A stretch of DNA of 64,000 nucleotides from Streptomyces lavendulae subsp. lavendulae. GTDB lineage: Bacteria; Actinomycetota; Actinomycetes; Streptomycetales; Streptomycetaceae. Both the position numbers and the translations under genes were made by a program. Position 1 is the stretch's first letter, and every line of letters begins with the position of its first letter. This document shows, piece by piece, positions 43,333 to 52,057 of this stretch. The notes under the pieces were generated by a model. The model was not told the DNA's origin and did not search any database. It worked only from the letters and a program-made list of their open reading frames with translations. The stretch is from contig NZ_CP024985.1 in assembly GCF_002803845.1 (NCBI RefSeq), positions 186,001 to 250,000 of the forward strand, read 5' to 3'.

Positions 43333-46239
43333 GTGGCCCACCTCCTTTCCCGTAACCGAACGAAGCCCGGACCCGGCACGCCACCGGCGCGCCTGCGGCG
43401 CATCGGTGTCCTGCTCGCCGGCGCGATCACGGCCGGCCTGCTCTCGGCCGCCCCCGCCTCCGCGGACCCCGCCCCGGCCGCCCCCATCACCCTGGTGTCG
43501 GTGACGGCGACCGCTGACGACCAGCTGTACGCGCTCGCCGCCGACCACACTGCCGTCTACCGCTGGAACGGAAAGGGCACCGACTGGACCAAGGTCGGCG
43601 GACCCGCCCAAGACCTCTACGTCGGCGGAGCGGGACTCTTCGCCACCAGCCTCGGCAGCGGAGCACTGAACAAGTACAACGGGCAGCCCGGCGACTGGTC
43701 TCAGATCGGCGGGGCGGGCGCCGACTTCGCCGTCACCGGCGACCACCTCTACGGCCTGAACCCCGACCGCAGCGCCGTCTACGAATGGAACGGCACCGGC
43801 ACCGACTGGACCAGGATCGGCGGACCCGCCCAAGACCTCGAAGCCGGCGGAGCAGGGCTCTTCGCCACCAGCCCCGACGGCAAGCTGCACAAGTACAACG
43901 GGCAGCCGGACACCTGGAGCGAGATCGGCGGGGCGGGCGCCGACTTCGCCGTCACCAGCGACCACCTCTACGGCCTGAACCCCGACCGCACCGCCGTCTA
44001 CGAATGGAACGGGAAGGGCACCGACTGGACCAAAGTCGGCGGACCCGCCCAAGATCTCCACGCCGGCGGAGCAGGGCTCTTCGCCACCAGCCCCGACGAC
44101 AAACTCCACAAATACGACAGGCGGGCCGATACCTGGACCGAGATCGGAAACGCGGGCAAGGCGTTCGCCGTCGGCAGCACTCGCCTCTACGGTCTCGCAT
44201 CCGATGGCAACAGCGTCCACCGATGGAGCGGCCAGGGCGCGGACTGGACGGCCCTCGGCGCGCCATCGGCCCCCGGCGCGCCGGTGCCTCAAGCGGCGGA
44301 CCCCAGCCCGGAGCCGCAGTCTGCGCCGCCGGGAATGGGGTCAGAAGCGCAGGACGGAGCAGAGGCTGAATCCGTGCCGGAAGCGGGATCTCCAAGCTCC
44401 GTACGGGGGGCTCTATCTGACATCGCCGGTCCTGAACTGTCCGTGACAGCCAAGGGCGATCTCTACGCGCTCGCGCCTGATCACGGCAGCGTATGGAAGC
44501 ACGAGGGTGACAACCACTGGACGAAGATCGGCGGACCCGCAGAGTCCGTGCACGCAGGGCGGCTCGGAGTCTTCGCTCGCCATCCTGATACCGGCGCCAT
44601 CTATCGCTACGACGGCGAAATCGGCCGTTGGAGTCAGATCGGAGACGCCTCCGCCGATCTCGAGGTTACGGGTGATCACCTCTATCGCCTGTCCTCCGAC
44701 CGCTCGGCGGTCTTCGAATGGAGCGGTCAAGGCACCGACTGGACGAAGATCGGCGGACCCGCCGATCAGCTGTACGCCGGCGGCGCCGGTCTGTTCGCCA
44801 CCCGCCCCGACACCGGCCACCTCTACCAGTACAACGGCACACCCGACCACTGGACCGAGATCGGCACCCCCGGCGCCGCCTTCGCCGTCAGCGACGAACA
44901 CCTCTACGGCCTGTCCCCCGACCGCTCGGCGGTCTTCGAATGGAGCGGTCAAGGCACCGACTGGACGAAGATCGGCGGACCCGCCGATCAGCTGTACGCC
45001 GGCGGAGCCGGTCTGTTCGCCACCCGCCCCGACACCGGCCACCTCTACCAGTACAACGGCACACCCGACCACTGGACCGAGATCGGCACCCCCGGCGCCG
45101 CCTTCGCCGTCAGCGGCGAACACCTCTACGGCCTGTCCCCCGACCGCTCGGCGGTCTTCGAACGGACCAGCGGAGACAACTGGCAGTACCGGGGCGGCCC
45201 GTCCGAGGCCCTGCAGGCGGTGAGGGACGAGGACACCCTGCGGGAGTTGCGCGGTGACGACTATGTTCGGCAATACCGTCAGGCCAGCATCCTGGCCGAC
45301 ACGAAGCTCATGGAATGGCTCGCGCAGAACGGGGCGGGAATCCTCCTCGAACTCCTCGGCGTCAAGGACATCGAAAAGTGCCTCAGCGCACCCGGAAAGG
45401 AAAAAATAAAGCCGTGCCTGCTGGCGGCCGCCAACTTCAGCACCGTCATCACTGCCGTTCGCAAGGCGGACAAGGTGCAAGACGCCATCAAGACGGTGGC
45501 CGTAGGTCTTCCCAGGTTTCGCAGCGAGGTCGTCGCCGCCCGCAACGTCGTGGTCCAGGCGCGTGAAATCTTGGACCGGAACGCGAAGGACCTGGCTGAC
45601 GATTTCACGGTGAACAAGCCCGACCGGGCTGACTGCCGGCGAAACGGCGCAGGCTGGCTCGACCTCGGTACGCGCGACGTCGCACACGGATCCCGCGCCA
45701 CGGCCATGAACGCCTGCCTCGACACGGCCTACCTGACGGCCCACGCGCAGCGGGGCAGCCCGACGACGGCAGCGGTCAGGCCTCCGGGCTACAACTGGGC
45801 AACGGCCACTGCCGGCTACCTTCGCATAAAGGACATTCCCCAGCGCATCAACAATTGCCACCTGCTCGGCAAGCAGCTCACCGGCAGTGGCGAAGATCTG
45901 GACAATCTAGTCACCTGCAGCCGAGCCGCCAATGCCCAGGTCAAGGGCGACGAAGGATTCGCCAACGACATGAAGGCCCTGGAAGGCGAGGTCAAGAAAG
46001 CCGTGGACGCCGGGCAGGTCGTGCGCTACCAGGTGACCCCCGTCTATTCGGGCCCCCGTACCGTCCCCGTGAAGCTGGAGATCTCCGCAGTCGGCATGTA
46101 CCCGGACGGCCGCCCAGGCGGCGTTCTCATCAAGCGGGCCGTCGAGAACAAGCTCTTTCAACCGCAGACCCAGAAATGGCACAACCTCGGTCTGTGGGTC
46201 ATGAACGGCAAAGCAGTCCCCACCGGCAACACGCCCTGA
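43333..46239 (+). CDS. Secreted tectonin-repeat protein with C-terminal nuclease-like domain
   Basis: GTG 43333 has GGAG 8 bases upstream; 968 residues. Signal peptide with core I-G-V-L-L-A-G-A-I-T-A-G-L-L-S ending A-S-A-D. Residues ~45-310 and ~365-615 hold two blocks of ~37-residue tectonin repeats (W-N-G-x-G-T-D-W-T-K-I-G-G-P-A, H-L-Y-G-L-x-P-D-R-S-A-V), each probably a beta-propeller, split by a Pro/Ala/Glu linker. The C-terminal ~330 residues resemble the DNA/RNA non-specific endonuclease (Endonuclease_NS_2) toxins: N-N-C-H-L-L-G-K-Q-L-T-G-S-G (histidine), D-N-L-V-T-C, V-R-Y-Q-V-T-P-V-Y-S-G, I-S-A-V-G. Probably an exported antibacterial or surface effector. The nuclease call is by pattern. 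Confidence 0.75.
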   Translation: MAHLLSRNRTKPGPGTPPARLRRIGVLLAGAITAGLLSAAPASADPAPAAPITLVSVTATADDQLYALAADHTAVYRWNGKGTDWTKVGGPAQDLYVGGAGLFATSLGSGALNKYNGQPGDWSQIGGAGADFAVTGDHLYGLNPDRSAVYEWNGTGTDWTRIGGPAQDLEAGGAGLFATSPDGKLHKYNGQPDTWSEIGGAGADFAVTSDHLYGLNPDRTAVYEWNGKGTDWTKVGGPAQDLHAGGAGLFATSPDDKLHKYDRRADTWTEIGNAGKAFAVGSTRLYGLASDGNSVHRWSGQGADWTALGAPSAPGAPVPQAADPSPEPQSAPPGMGSEAQDGAEAESVPEAGSPSSVRGALSDIAGPELSVTAKGDLYALAPDHGSVWKHEGDNHWTKIGGPAESVHAGRLGVFARHPDTGAIYRYDGEIGRWSQIGDASADLEVTGDHLYRLSSDRSAVFEWSGQGTDWTKIGGPADQLYAGGAGLFATRPDTGHLYQYNGTPDHWTEIGTPGAAFAVSDEHLYGLSPDRSAVFEWSGQGTDWTKIGGPADQLYAGGAGLFATRPDTGHLYQYNGTPDHWTEIGTPGAAFAVSGEHLYGLSPDRSAVFERTSGDNWQYRGGPSEALQAVRDEDTLRELRGDDYVRQYRQASILADTKLMEWLAQNGAGILLELLGVKDIEKCLSAPGKEKIKPCLLAAANFSTVITAVRKADKVQDAIKTVAVGLPRFRSEVVAARNVVVQAREILDRNAKDLADDFTVNKPDRADCRRNGAGWLDLGTRDVAHGSRATAMNACLDTAYLTAHAQRGSPTTAAVRPPGYNWATATAGYLRIKDIPQRINNCHLLGKQLTGSGEDLDNLVTCSRAANAQVKGDEGFANDMKALEGEVKKAVDAGQVVRYQVTPVYSGPRTVPVKLEISAVGMYPDGRPGGVLIKRAVENKLFQPQTQKWHNLGLWVMNGKAVPTGNTP
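44701..45144 (+). repeat. Tandem duplication of a 222-bp tectonin unit
   Basis: Two consecutive 222-bp units (44701-44922, 44923-45144) are almost identical; I find only a few base differences, for example at 45006 (C to A) and in GAC/GGC near 45115. The older units of the same gene are far more diverged at DNA level, so this is a recent expansion by 74 residues. Confidence 0.85.
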
Positions 46240-46462
46240 ACTCAACCGGCCCCACCTTCCGCTTGCTGCTCATCGAGGACCTCCTGCGCGCGATGAACTC
46301 CAGCTTCAGCGGCGGGTCCACACACAGGGAGGCGGGAGGTGCGCGCGGCGAAGCCCACCTGCCGCTCCACATGCGGTGTCCCATCGCGATGCATCACGAC
46401 GAGAACTACCGCAGTATGGGGACTGTGCAACTCCCTTGCAACTAAGTGAATTTGGGGAACAC

Positions 46463-46846
46463 ATGGCTCTGACCGCTCTTGTCTTTCTAGCTGTTCCGTG
46501 GCTGTTACTTGCCCTGATCCCCATGCGGAACCCGTCCGCGCGACGCCTTTGGCTCGGGATCGTGCTGTGCGTCTCGATCCTGACCGTCGCGTTCGCGGCC
46601 TACTACGGAGTACAGCACACGGGAGACTACGCATCGGATGACGAGCGGCCCTCAGGGGTCATGACAAGCGACGCCGCCGAGGCGTACAGGAACAATGATG
46701 CGATCTCACCTCGGTGGATGCCCGTCGTCTTTGCGGCTATGGCCGTGGGACCTGGGGCTGTCGCCGCCCTGCTGCGGCTGGCGCTGTCCAGGCCCGATCG
46801 AACGCCCCACTATCCGCCACCGCCGAGCTACCCCCCGGCCCCGTGA
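46463..46846 (+). CDS. Small membrane protein downstream of the tectonin-nuclease gene
   Basis: ATG 46463 follows TTGGGGAAC; 127 residues. Two or three membrane spans (A-L-V-F-L-A-V-P-W-L-L-L-A-L-I; I-V-L-C-V-S-I-L-T-V-A-F-A-A-Y-Y; V-V-F-A-A-M-A-V-G-P-G-A-V) and a Pro/Tyr tail (H-Y-P-P-P-P-S-Y-P). No family recognised. It sits 223 bp after the nuclease-like gene, so an immunity role is possible but weakly supported. Confidence 0.65.
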   Translation: MALTALVFLAVPWLLLALIPMRNPSARRLWLGIVLCVSILTVAFAAYYGVQHTGDYASDDERPSGVMTSDAAEAYRNNDAISPRWMPVVFAAMAVGPGAVAALLRLALSRPDRTPHYPPPPSYPPAP

Positions 46847-47062
46847 CCGCATGACACAGCAAGCGTTTCCCCGCCCCCATGGCGCGAAAGACACGCAGGG
46901 CAGCCTGAAACGCCGCTCCAGTCCGCACCATCGGCACCACGACGTTCTGCGGCCGGAAAAGGCATCCGGCCACCTGGAGCGGGAAGGCGCCGGAATCCAC
47001 CCTCAAGGGTCCTGCCAAGGGCCGAGCGGCGAGACAAGGCCGCAAAACGACGGAGGAAGTGA

Positions 47063-47947
47063 ATGTTGTTTTCATTAAGCAAGCCGGGCGTGCCGTGGCG
47101 AACGGGGCTGCGCTCCGCCGCCGTGGTATCGCTGTTGGCCATGGGTGCCACCGCCTGTGGCGCAGGAGGATCATCGGACAATCCCCAAGCCGGACAGGCG
47201 CCGCAGTCCACCCAGGCAACCTCGACGCCGGACGGAAAGAAGACGCTGGACGCGCCAGTCGCCAAGGGCCTCGGCTCACTCACCAGCGGCAACCTCACCC
47301 TGCTGGCCTTCTACGATCCGTCGACGGGCAAGGAGACCTTCAGTACGACGCTGCCGCAGTACTCCGAGAAGAACCCGTGGAAGCGCTACAGCTTCTCGCC
47401 GGACTGGAAGCGGCACGCCTGGGTCAAGGACGGCGACCTGTTCGTGGGCAGCTTCACCGGCTCTACGATCACCTCTGCGTACGACGAGACCCCAGGCGTG
47501 AAGATCGGCGGCAAGCCCACCTTCAACGGCGGTAAGCGCGCCTACCGCCAGCCCCGCTTCAGTGCTGACGGCAAGAGGATCTTCGCCCTGGCCAATGACG
47601 AGAAGGTGTACTCGGCCGATCCCTCGTCACCCGACCAGCTCACCGAGGAAGCGACCCTGGACCAGGGAAGTTTCTTCGGCGGCAGAAGCGAACTCCTGTG
47701 GGACCTCACAGCCGACGGCAAGGTCGTCAAGCGGCCCGCCCCTGTGCACCCTGAGCGAGGCGGGCAGGCGACCAGCCCAGACGGAACCAAGACGCTGATC
47801 TACAACGGCAGCGGCTGGTTCCTCAAGGCGAACGGCGCAACCGGCGAACCGCAGCTCGCTTTCGAAACACTCACCGACGACACAGACAAGCCTGTGGGAA
47901 GCGGCCCGAACCCTGGCATGGACGTGGACATCATCGGCTGGTACTGA
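47063..47947 (+). CDS. Lipoprotein with WD40/TolB-like propeller
   Basis: ATG 47063 with GGAGG six bases upstream; 294 residues. Lipoprotein signal with lipobox A-T-A-C around residue 32, then a Gly/Ser/Gln-rich tether and a beta-propeller-like domain (Y-S-F-S-P-D-W-K-R-H-A-W-V, P-R-F-S-A-D-G-K-R-I-F-A-L, A-T-S-P-D-G-T-K-T-L-I-Y) typical of TolB/WD40 repeats. Outside the membrane; probably binding rather than catalytic. No operon partner. Confidence 0.75.
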   Translation: MLFSLSKPGVPWRTGLRSAAVVSLLAMGATACGAGGSSDNPQAGQAPQSTQATSTPDGKKTLDAPVAKGLGSLTSGNLTLLAFYDPSTGKETFSTTLPQYSEKNPWKRYSFSPDWKRHAWVKDGDLFVGSFTGSTITSAYDETPGVKIGGKPTFNGGKRAYRQPRFSADGKRIFALANDEKVYSADPSSPDQLTEEATLDQGSFFGGRSELLWDLTADGKVVKRPAPVHPERGGQATSPDGTKTLIYNGSGWFLKANGATGEPQLAFETLTDDTDKPVGSGPNPGMDVDIIGWY

Positions 47948-48439
47948 GCCGGCCACACACTACGGAAAGCCTCGCATCACGGGTCGATGATGCCAGCGCC
48001 CCTGCCGGAGCAGACACTGCCGCTCCGGCAGGGACGCGAGGCCAACGAGCGCCCTTCAACTACCAGCAACCGCCGCACTGCCACCGGCAGTGCACCGCAC
48101 GGTCGGTGCCCAGCGTCCGCAGCAGGGTGCTCTGGGGTCTCAGCATCACGGTGCGCTCAGCGGCCAGCCTCTCGCCCGTGGTGCAGGCGGGGCTGATGGG
48201 GTTGATGCGCCCGCTGGTCATCCTCGCGCACCGGGTGCGGTGCGGGGGCTCCTCCTGGTGGGCGTACAGCTGTCTGAGCGCGCGGCCTCGATCGACCATC
48301 TCGGTGACGGAGTCCGTGAAGTGCCGCATCTGCTCGGCGGTGCAGCACCGGACCATCACTGTCTCTCCCACCGCGGTTCCGAACCCGAGAGACCGAACTT
48401 GGGTCTGGCCGCTGTGCGACAGGCCGTCGCCGCGTGGAG
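47948..48439. other. Region with remnants upstream of the SDR pseudogene
   Basis: A minus-strand frame (48060-48360) reads R-M-T-S-G-R-I-N-P-I-S-P-A-C-T-T-G-E-R and V-M-L-R-P-Q-S-T-L-L-R-T-L and may be the end of a broken gene. Nothing complete. Confidence 0.3.
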
Positions 48440-49121
48440 GCCAGCTCGCCGGGCACGGTGCGGCCGTGGCGCTGGTGGCCCGGCGCGAGACCGTCTGGAC
48501 AGCACCGCCGCCGAGATCGAGAAGGCTGGCGGCACCGCGACGGTGGTGGAAGCCGACATCACCGACCGCATCCAAGCCGAGGCTGCAGTGGAGCAGACTG
48601 TCGAGCGCTTCGGCCGGCTGGACACTCCGGTGAACAATCCCGGCCTGATGCTGCTGGGTCCCGTCGTCGGCGCGGACGCCGAGGAGTGGGAGCGCATGAT
48701 CGCCGTTAATGTCCAGGGCCTGCTCTACACCACCCGCGTCGCCCTCCCGCACCTGCTCAAGGCCGCGGAGGACGGGCCGCGCCGGGTCGCCGACATCAGC
48801 TGTGTCACTGGCCGCGTCGCGATGAACGGCCTCGGCGTCTAAAACCTCACCAAGTTCGGGGTGAACGGCTTCGCCGAGTCCCTGAGCCAGGAAGTCACCC
48901 AGCGGCACGTCCGCGTCGGTGTCCTGGAGCCCGGTGGTGTGCACACCGAACTGGCCCTGCACAACAGGCCCGTGATCCAGGACGAGATGATTACTCCTCT
49001 CCTCGGGGTGGTCGAGTTCCTCGCCCCCGAGGACATCGCCAACGGCGTCGCGTACAGGGTCACGCGGCCCCGCCACGCCTCCATCGGCGAGCTGTGGATC
49101 AGGCCCACCGAACAAGCCTGG
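48440..49121 (+). pseudogene. Short-chain dehydrogenase/reductase, inactivated
   Basis: Recognisable SDR: A-G-H-G-A-A-V-A-L-V-A-R-R, then (in another frame) A-E-I-E-K-A-G-G, V-E-A-D-I-T-D, V-N-N-P-G-L-M, N-V-Q-G-L-L-Y-T-T, and after a stop N-L-T-K-F-G-V-N-G-F-A-E-S-L and V-L-E-P-G-G-V-H-T-E-L. Three lesions: the glycine-rich N-terminus is missing, there is a frameshift near 48490, and TAA at 48840-48842 replaces the tyrosine of the catalytic Y-x-x-x-K. Clearly dead. Confidence 0.85.
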
Positions 49122-49480
49122 TGGCCTCCGGCCCGCCCGATCCTCCCCGGTCGACCGCTCGGCCGGCCGCCGGAACGGGCACGACGCATCATCACCGCAC
49201 ACACCGAATGGACCACGGCACCTGAAAGGCACCCGCCCCGGCCCGACGTCCGCTCGCCCCGGCGGCCTCACCTTCTCAGACCCGGACCGCCATATCTGAG
49301 CGCTACCACCACGGGTTGCGCCACGTCCAGGACCAGCTCACCACCTAGCCCCACCGCCCGGTGTGCCAGCCCCTCCACCTGGACAGTGGTCGTAGCCGGC
49401 CCGACTCCCGCCTCGGATACCGTGTTCCACTACGGGGTGCCATAACGGATGTGACGCCCCCCACCGGAGGTAGTTACCGT
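49122..49480. other. Intergenic region, about 360 bp
   Basis: The SDR frame stays open by chance; no gene seen before the ribosome site GGAGGT at ~49467. Confidence 0.4.
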
Positions 49481-49870
49481 ATGAGTTCAAAGCGCAGCAA
49501 GAATCCAGCCCTGCCCGTACTTGACGACGCATTCCGACTCGCGTCGGTCAAGGACGCCGAAGAGTCCACCCGGGACTTGGCCGCGCGGCTGGCCACCACC
49601 GAGCTGCGCCGCGTTTCCCACCCGGGCCGGGTCACCTGGGAGCCCACCGATCAGGCCGAGCCCGTACCGGTCCCGCCGACTGTGGTCGACGGTGAAGGGG
49701 ACCTGTGGCTGCGGGACCGGGGCACTGGCACCTGGACCATGCCCGAGTTCAACCCGAAGGAGTTCCCGGCCCGCTGTGGCGAGGTTCTGACGTGGAACCA
49801 GCTTGCCCGCGAGTTCGGCCCGCTGACCGCACTCGCCGACGACCGCCGCATCGGCGGCAGGCGGCGCTGA
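49481..49870 (+). CDS. Hypothetical protein, 129 residues
   Basis: ATG 49481 with GGAGGT eight bases upstream. Soluble, charged, no signal peptide or membrane span. Starts M-S-S-K-R-S-K-N-P; the middle contains V-D-G-E-G-D-L-W-L-R-D-R-G-T-G-T-W, and the C-terminus L-T-W-N-Q-L-A-R-E-F-G-P-L. Not recognised. Good start and codon usage suggest a real gene. Confidence 0.65.
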   Translation: MSSKRSKNPALPVLDDAFRLASVKDAEESTRDLAARLATTELRRVSHPGRVTWEPTDQAEPVPVPPTVVDGEGDLWLRDRGTGTWTMPEFNPKEFPARCGEVLTWNQLAREFGPLTALADDRRIGGRRR

Positions 49871-50002
49871 CCGCGCAGCCTTCTGGGGTGACCGCGCCCC
49901 TGAAGCGCCCGTTATCAGGTAGCTGAGAGCTCCAGCCACCCGCCAAGCTCGACGATCGCGGCGAGCAGGTGAGCGTGAGCCGATGACTCTGCGGGGGGTT
50001 GC

Positions 50003-50042
50003 CGGCAATGGCCGCACGGAGTCCTCCGTGCGGCCATTGCCG
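50003..50042 (-). terminator. Terminator of the cold-shock gene
   Basis: Perfect 19-bp stem (CGGCAATGGCCGCACGGAG and its complement, 50003-50021 and 50024-50042), 10 bp beyond the cold-shock stop codon. Confidence 0.85.
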
Positions 50043-50051
50043 TATCCGGGG

Positions 50052-50255
50052 TCAGGCGGGGGTGATGTTCTCCGCCTGGGGGCCCTTCTGGCCCTGGGTG
50101 ACGTCGAACGTCACGGCCTGGCCCTCCTGCAGCTCGCGGAAGCCCGAGGAGTTGATCGCGGAATAGTGGGCGAAGACGTCGGGGCCGCCGCCGTCCTGGG
50201 CGATGAAGCCAAAGCCCTTCTCCGCGTTGAACCACTTCACAGTTCCCGTAGCCAT
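50052..50255 (-). CDS. Cold-shock protein (CspA family)
   Basis: 67 residues, the standard family length. Both nucleic-acid-binding motifs are intact: K-G-F-G-F-I (RNP1) and V-F-A-H-Y (RNP2), after [12 protein letters not shown]. It binds single-stranded RNA/DNA as an RNA chaperone. About 90 bp of leader separate it from an upstream terminator hairpin, in line with the long 5' leaders of csp genes. The MerR-type gene upstream is on the same strand. Confidence 0.97.
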   Translation of the reverse strand: MATGTVKWFNAEKGFGFIAQDGGGPDVFAHYSAINSSGFRELQEGQAVTFDVTQGQKGPQAENITPA

Positions 50256-50340
50256 GTCTCATGCCTTCCAGTCGATGAACGCCTTCCACGACATGCGGAA
50301 AGCGGAGGTGATCGCCCTGGTTCCTGCGGCACAGCACAGC

Positions 50341-50365
50341 AAAACGCCCACGCCGAGGCGTGGGC
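50341..50365 (-). terminator. Hairpin with T-run between merR-type and csp genes
   Basis: On the minus strand GCCCACGCC-TC-GGCGTGGGC is followed by GTTTT. It would terminate the MerR-type transcript and/or sit in the csp leader. Confidence 0.7.
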
Positions 50366-50493
50366 AAAGGGAACTTCCGAACCACGACAGCTGACGCAGA
50401 CGGTACACGTCCGCACATGCTGTCACCACAGCAAAGCTGTACACGTCGCGGCTTGGCCAGTTGCGCGCATATCCGCTGAAGGCCGGAAGGCGC

Positions 50494-50880
50494 TCAGGCT
50501 GCGGCCGTCGGATTCGCTGATTCGGCGGCGCGGCGGTATCCGACGTTGAGGTGCTGGGCTTCTTCGAGCTGGTCTTCGAGGATGACGATGCGGCAGGCGG
50601 CCTCGACGGGGGTGCCCTGGTCGACGAGTTCCCGGGCGCGGGCGGCGATGCGCAGCTGGTAGCGGGAGTAGCGGCGGTGTCCGCCGGCGGATCGGAGCGG
50701 GGTGATGAGGCAGGCCTCTCCGATGGCGCGGAGGAAGCCTTGGGTGGTGCCGAGCATTTCTGCGGCCCGGCCCATGGTGTAGGCGGGGTAGTCGTCGTCA
50801 TCGAGACGGCCGTACGTGTCGCTGCTGTCATTGCAGCTCTCTGTGGAACGCGTGGAGGGGCCCGGGTGCCGTACTGGCAC
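50494..50880 (-). CDS. MerR-type helix-turn-helix regulator
   Basis: 128 residues from GTG 50880, the only in-frame start upstream of the conserved core. The core reads Y-T-M-G-R-A-A-E-M-L-G-T-T-Q-G-F-L-R-A-I-G-E, then L-R-S-A-G-G-H-R-R-Y-S-R-Y-Q-L-R: a MerR winged helix like BldC-type proteins. A short helical tail (I-L-E-D-Q-L-E-E-A-Q-H-L-N) replaces an effector domain. It lies directly upstream of the csp gene. The start codon lies inside a strong hairpin (50857-50889), so expression may be controlled by RNA structure. Confidence 0.8.
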   Translation of the reverse strand: MPVRHPGPSTRSTESCNDSSDTYGRLDDDDYPAYTMGRAAEMLGTTQGFLRAIGEACLITPLRSAGGHRRYSRYQLRIAARARELVDQGTPVEAACRIVILEDQLEEAQHLNVGYRRAAESANPTAAA

Positions 50881-50889
50881 CCGGGCCCC
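50857..50889. promoter_or_regulatory. Perfect hairpin over the MerR-type start codon
   Basis: GGGGCCCGGGTGCC (50857-50870) pairs with GGCACCCGGGCCCC (50876-50889), 14 bp with a 5-base loop. It includes the GTG start at 50880, so it could block translation or act as an attenuator; no T-run follows on either strand. Confidence 0.55.
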
Positions 50890-51114
50890 GAAGGAACTGC
50901 TACACCATCTGCCGGCCCTGATGCTGCGCCGGCCTTCTGTTTCCGCCTACCCGACCTGGATGCTGTCGGGGGTGCGGGGATCGCGGATGCGTGACCGGAG
51001 ACCACCTCACTATCGATGTCCTGCGGTACCCGGGCTCCGTACTGCTCGCCCGGGCGATCCTGATGGCGCTCGGCTCCTCCGTTCTTCCCTCTGGATCAAT
51101 CACTTACCAAACGG

Positions 51115-51505
51115 GAACTGCGTACTGCTGATACTGCGAACTGCTGGTACTGCCGCTACTGCGAACCGCTTTGTACTGCTGGTGGCCTCTCACAGCGCCA
51201 CTTCGGCAGCCAGCCCCGTCGCCCATCCTGCATCTGCTCTGGCTTAGAACCCCACCGCCGAACCTCCCGGTGCGCGCGCCCGCAGCCGACGCCTTCACCG
51301 AGGTACCACTCACTGATCTCACTGCTGGGTACTGCCAACTGCACCTACTACGGGTACTGCAACTGCGGTACTGCTCACGGCGGCCCCTGATCACTGCGGG
51401 CCACCCGGTCCGGTCACCAGTCCCGTCGCCGTCCTGCAACAACCCTGGCTTCGAAACTCCGTCACCGCACCGTCCTGCGAACTGCAACTGCGTGTACTGC
51501 TGCCC
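51115..51505. repeat. Dense array of ACTGC repeats (three clusters)
   Basis: ACTGC occurs at 51117, 51124, 51133, 51140, 51149, 51158 and 51175, then again as a cluster at about 51320-51375 and a third at 51480-51500. Steps of 7 and 9 bp alternate, giving an approximate 16-bp period. The surrounding sequence (50890-51576) holds no credible gene and is unusual in composition. Confidence 0.75.
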
Positions 51506-52057
51506 GGCAGTTCGTCTCTGCCAGGCCCTGCGGTCCTTCTTGGCTACGGGAGAAACCATAACCACACCACCACCCAATGTCTACTCCGGCCGACACAGAT
51601 TTCCATGCGCTCGCCGATCAGGTAATCGGCCTCGAACAACGACCCGGACAGGCGCCGTGGGGCCGTCACTGGATTACCCGCCACAGCCCAAGGCGCAAGC
51701 ACCACGCGGGCTCCAGCGGGCATTGCCGATCCAGCCCGCAGACGCCGCGGATGTGCACCCCCGATCTGAACGGCGGCACCGGGGGTTTCGGCTGGCCCAC
51801 GGTCAACCGCCTCGCCCGTGCCACGTCGGTCACCCGCTGGCCGTCCGGCGGCAAGACCATACGCGCCGTCCTGCCCCGGTGAGACCCGCCCAGCTTTCCC
51901 CCGCATGGCGGCATTGCCGCACTGAGCCGGCGTCGTTGAAACGGGCGTATCCCTCGCGAGGCCGTTCCCGAGCCGGCCCCGCCCCGGTCCTGGTTTCCCC
52001 CGAAGCCAGGACCAACTGCCCTCACACACCACCCGCGCAAGCCACCGAACGAACTAG

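Noticed and set aside
51115..51505. CRISPR array
   Set aside because: The repeat unit is only 5-8 bp with 7-10 bp spacing; no unique spacers of usual length and no cas genes.
51104..51577. Minus-strand frame across the ACTGC array
   Set aside because: The translation simply reflects the repeats (Q-Y, S-S-S-Q-Y-Q-Q-Y); no start signal.
51577..51882. Plus-strand frame of 101 codons (M-S-T-P-A-D-T-D-F-H)
   Set aside because: No ribosome site, and the second half is low-complexity; not enough to call a gene.
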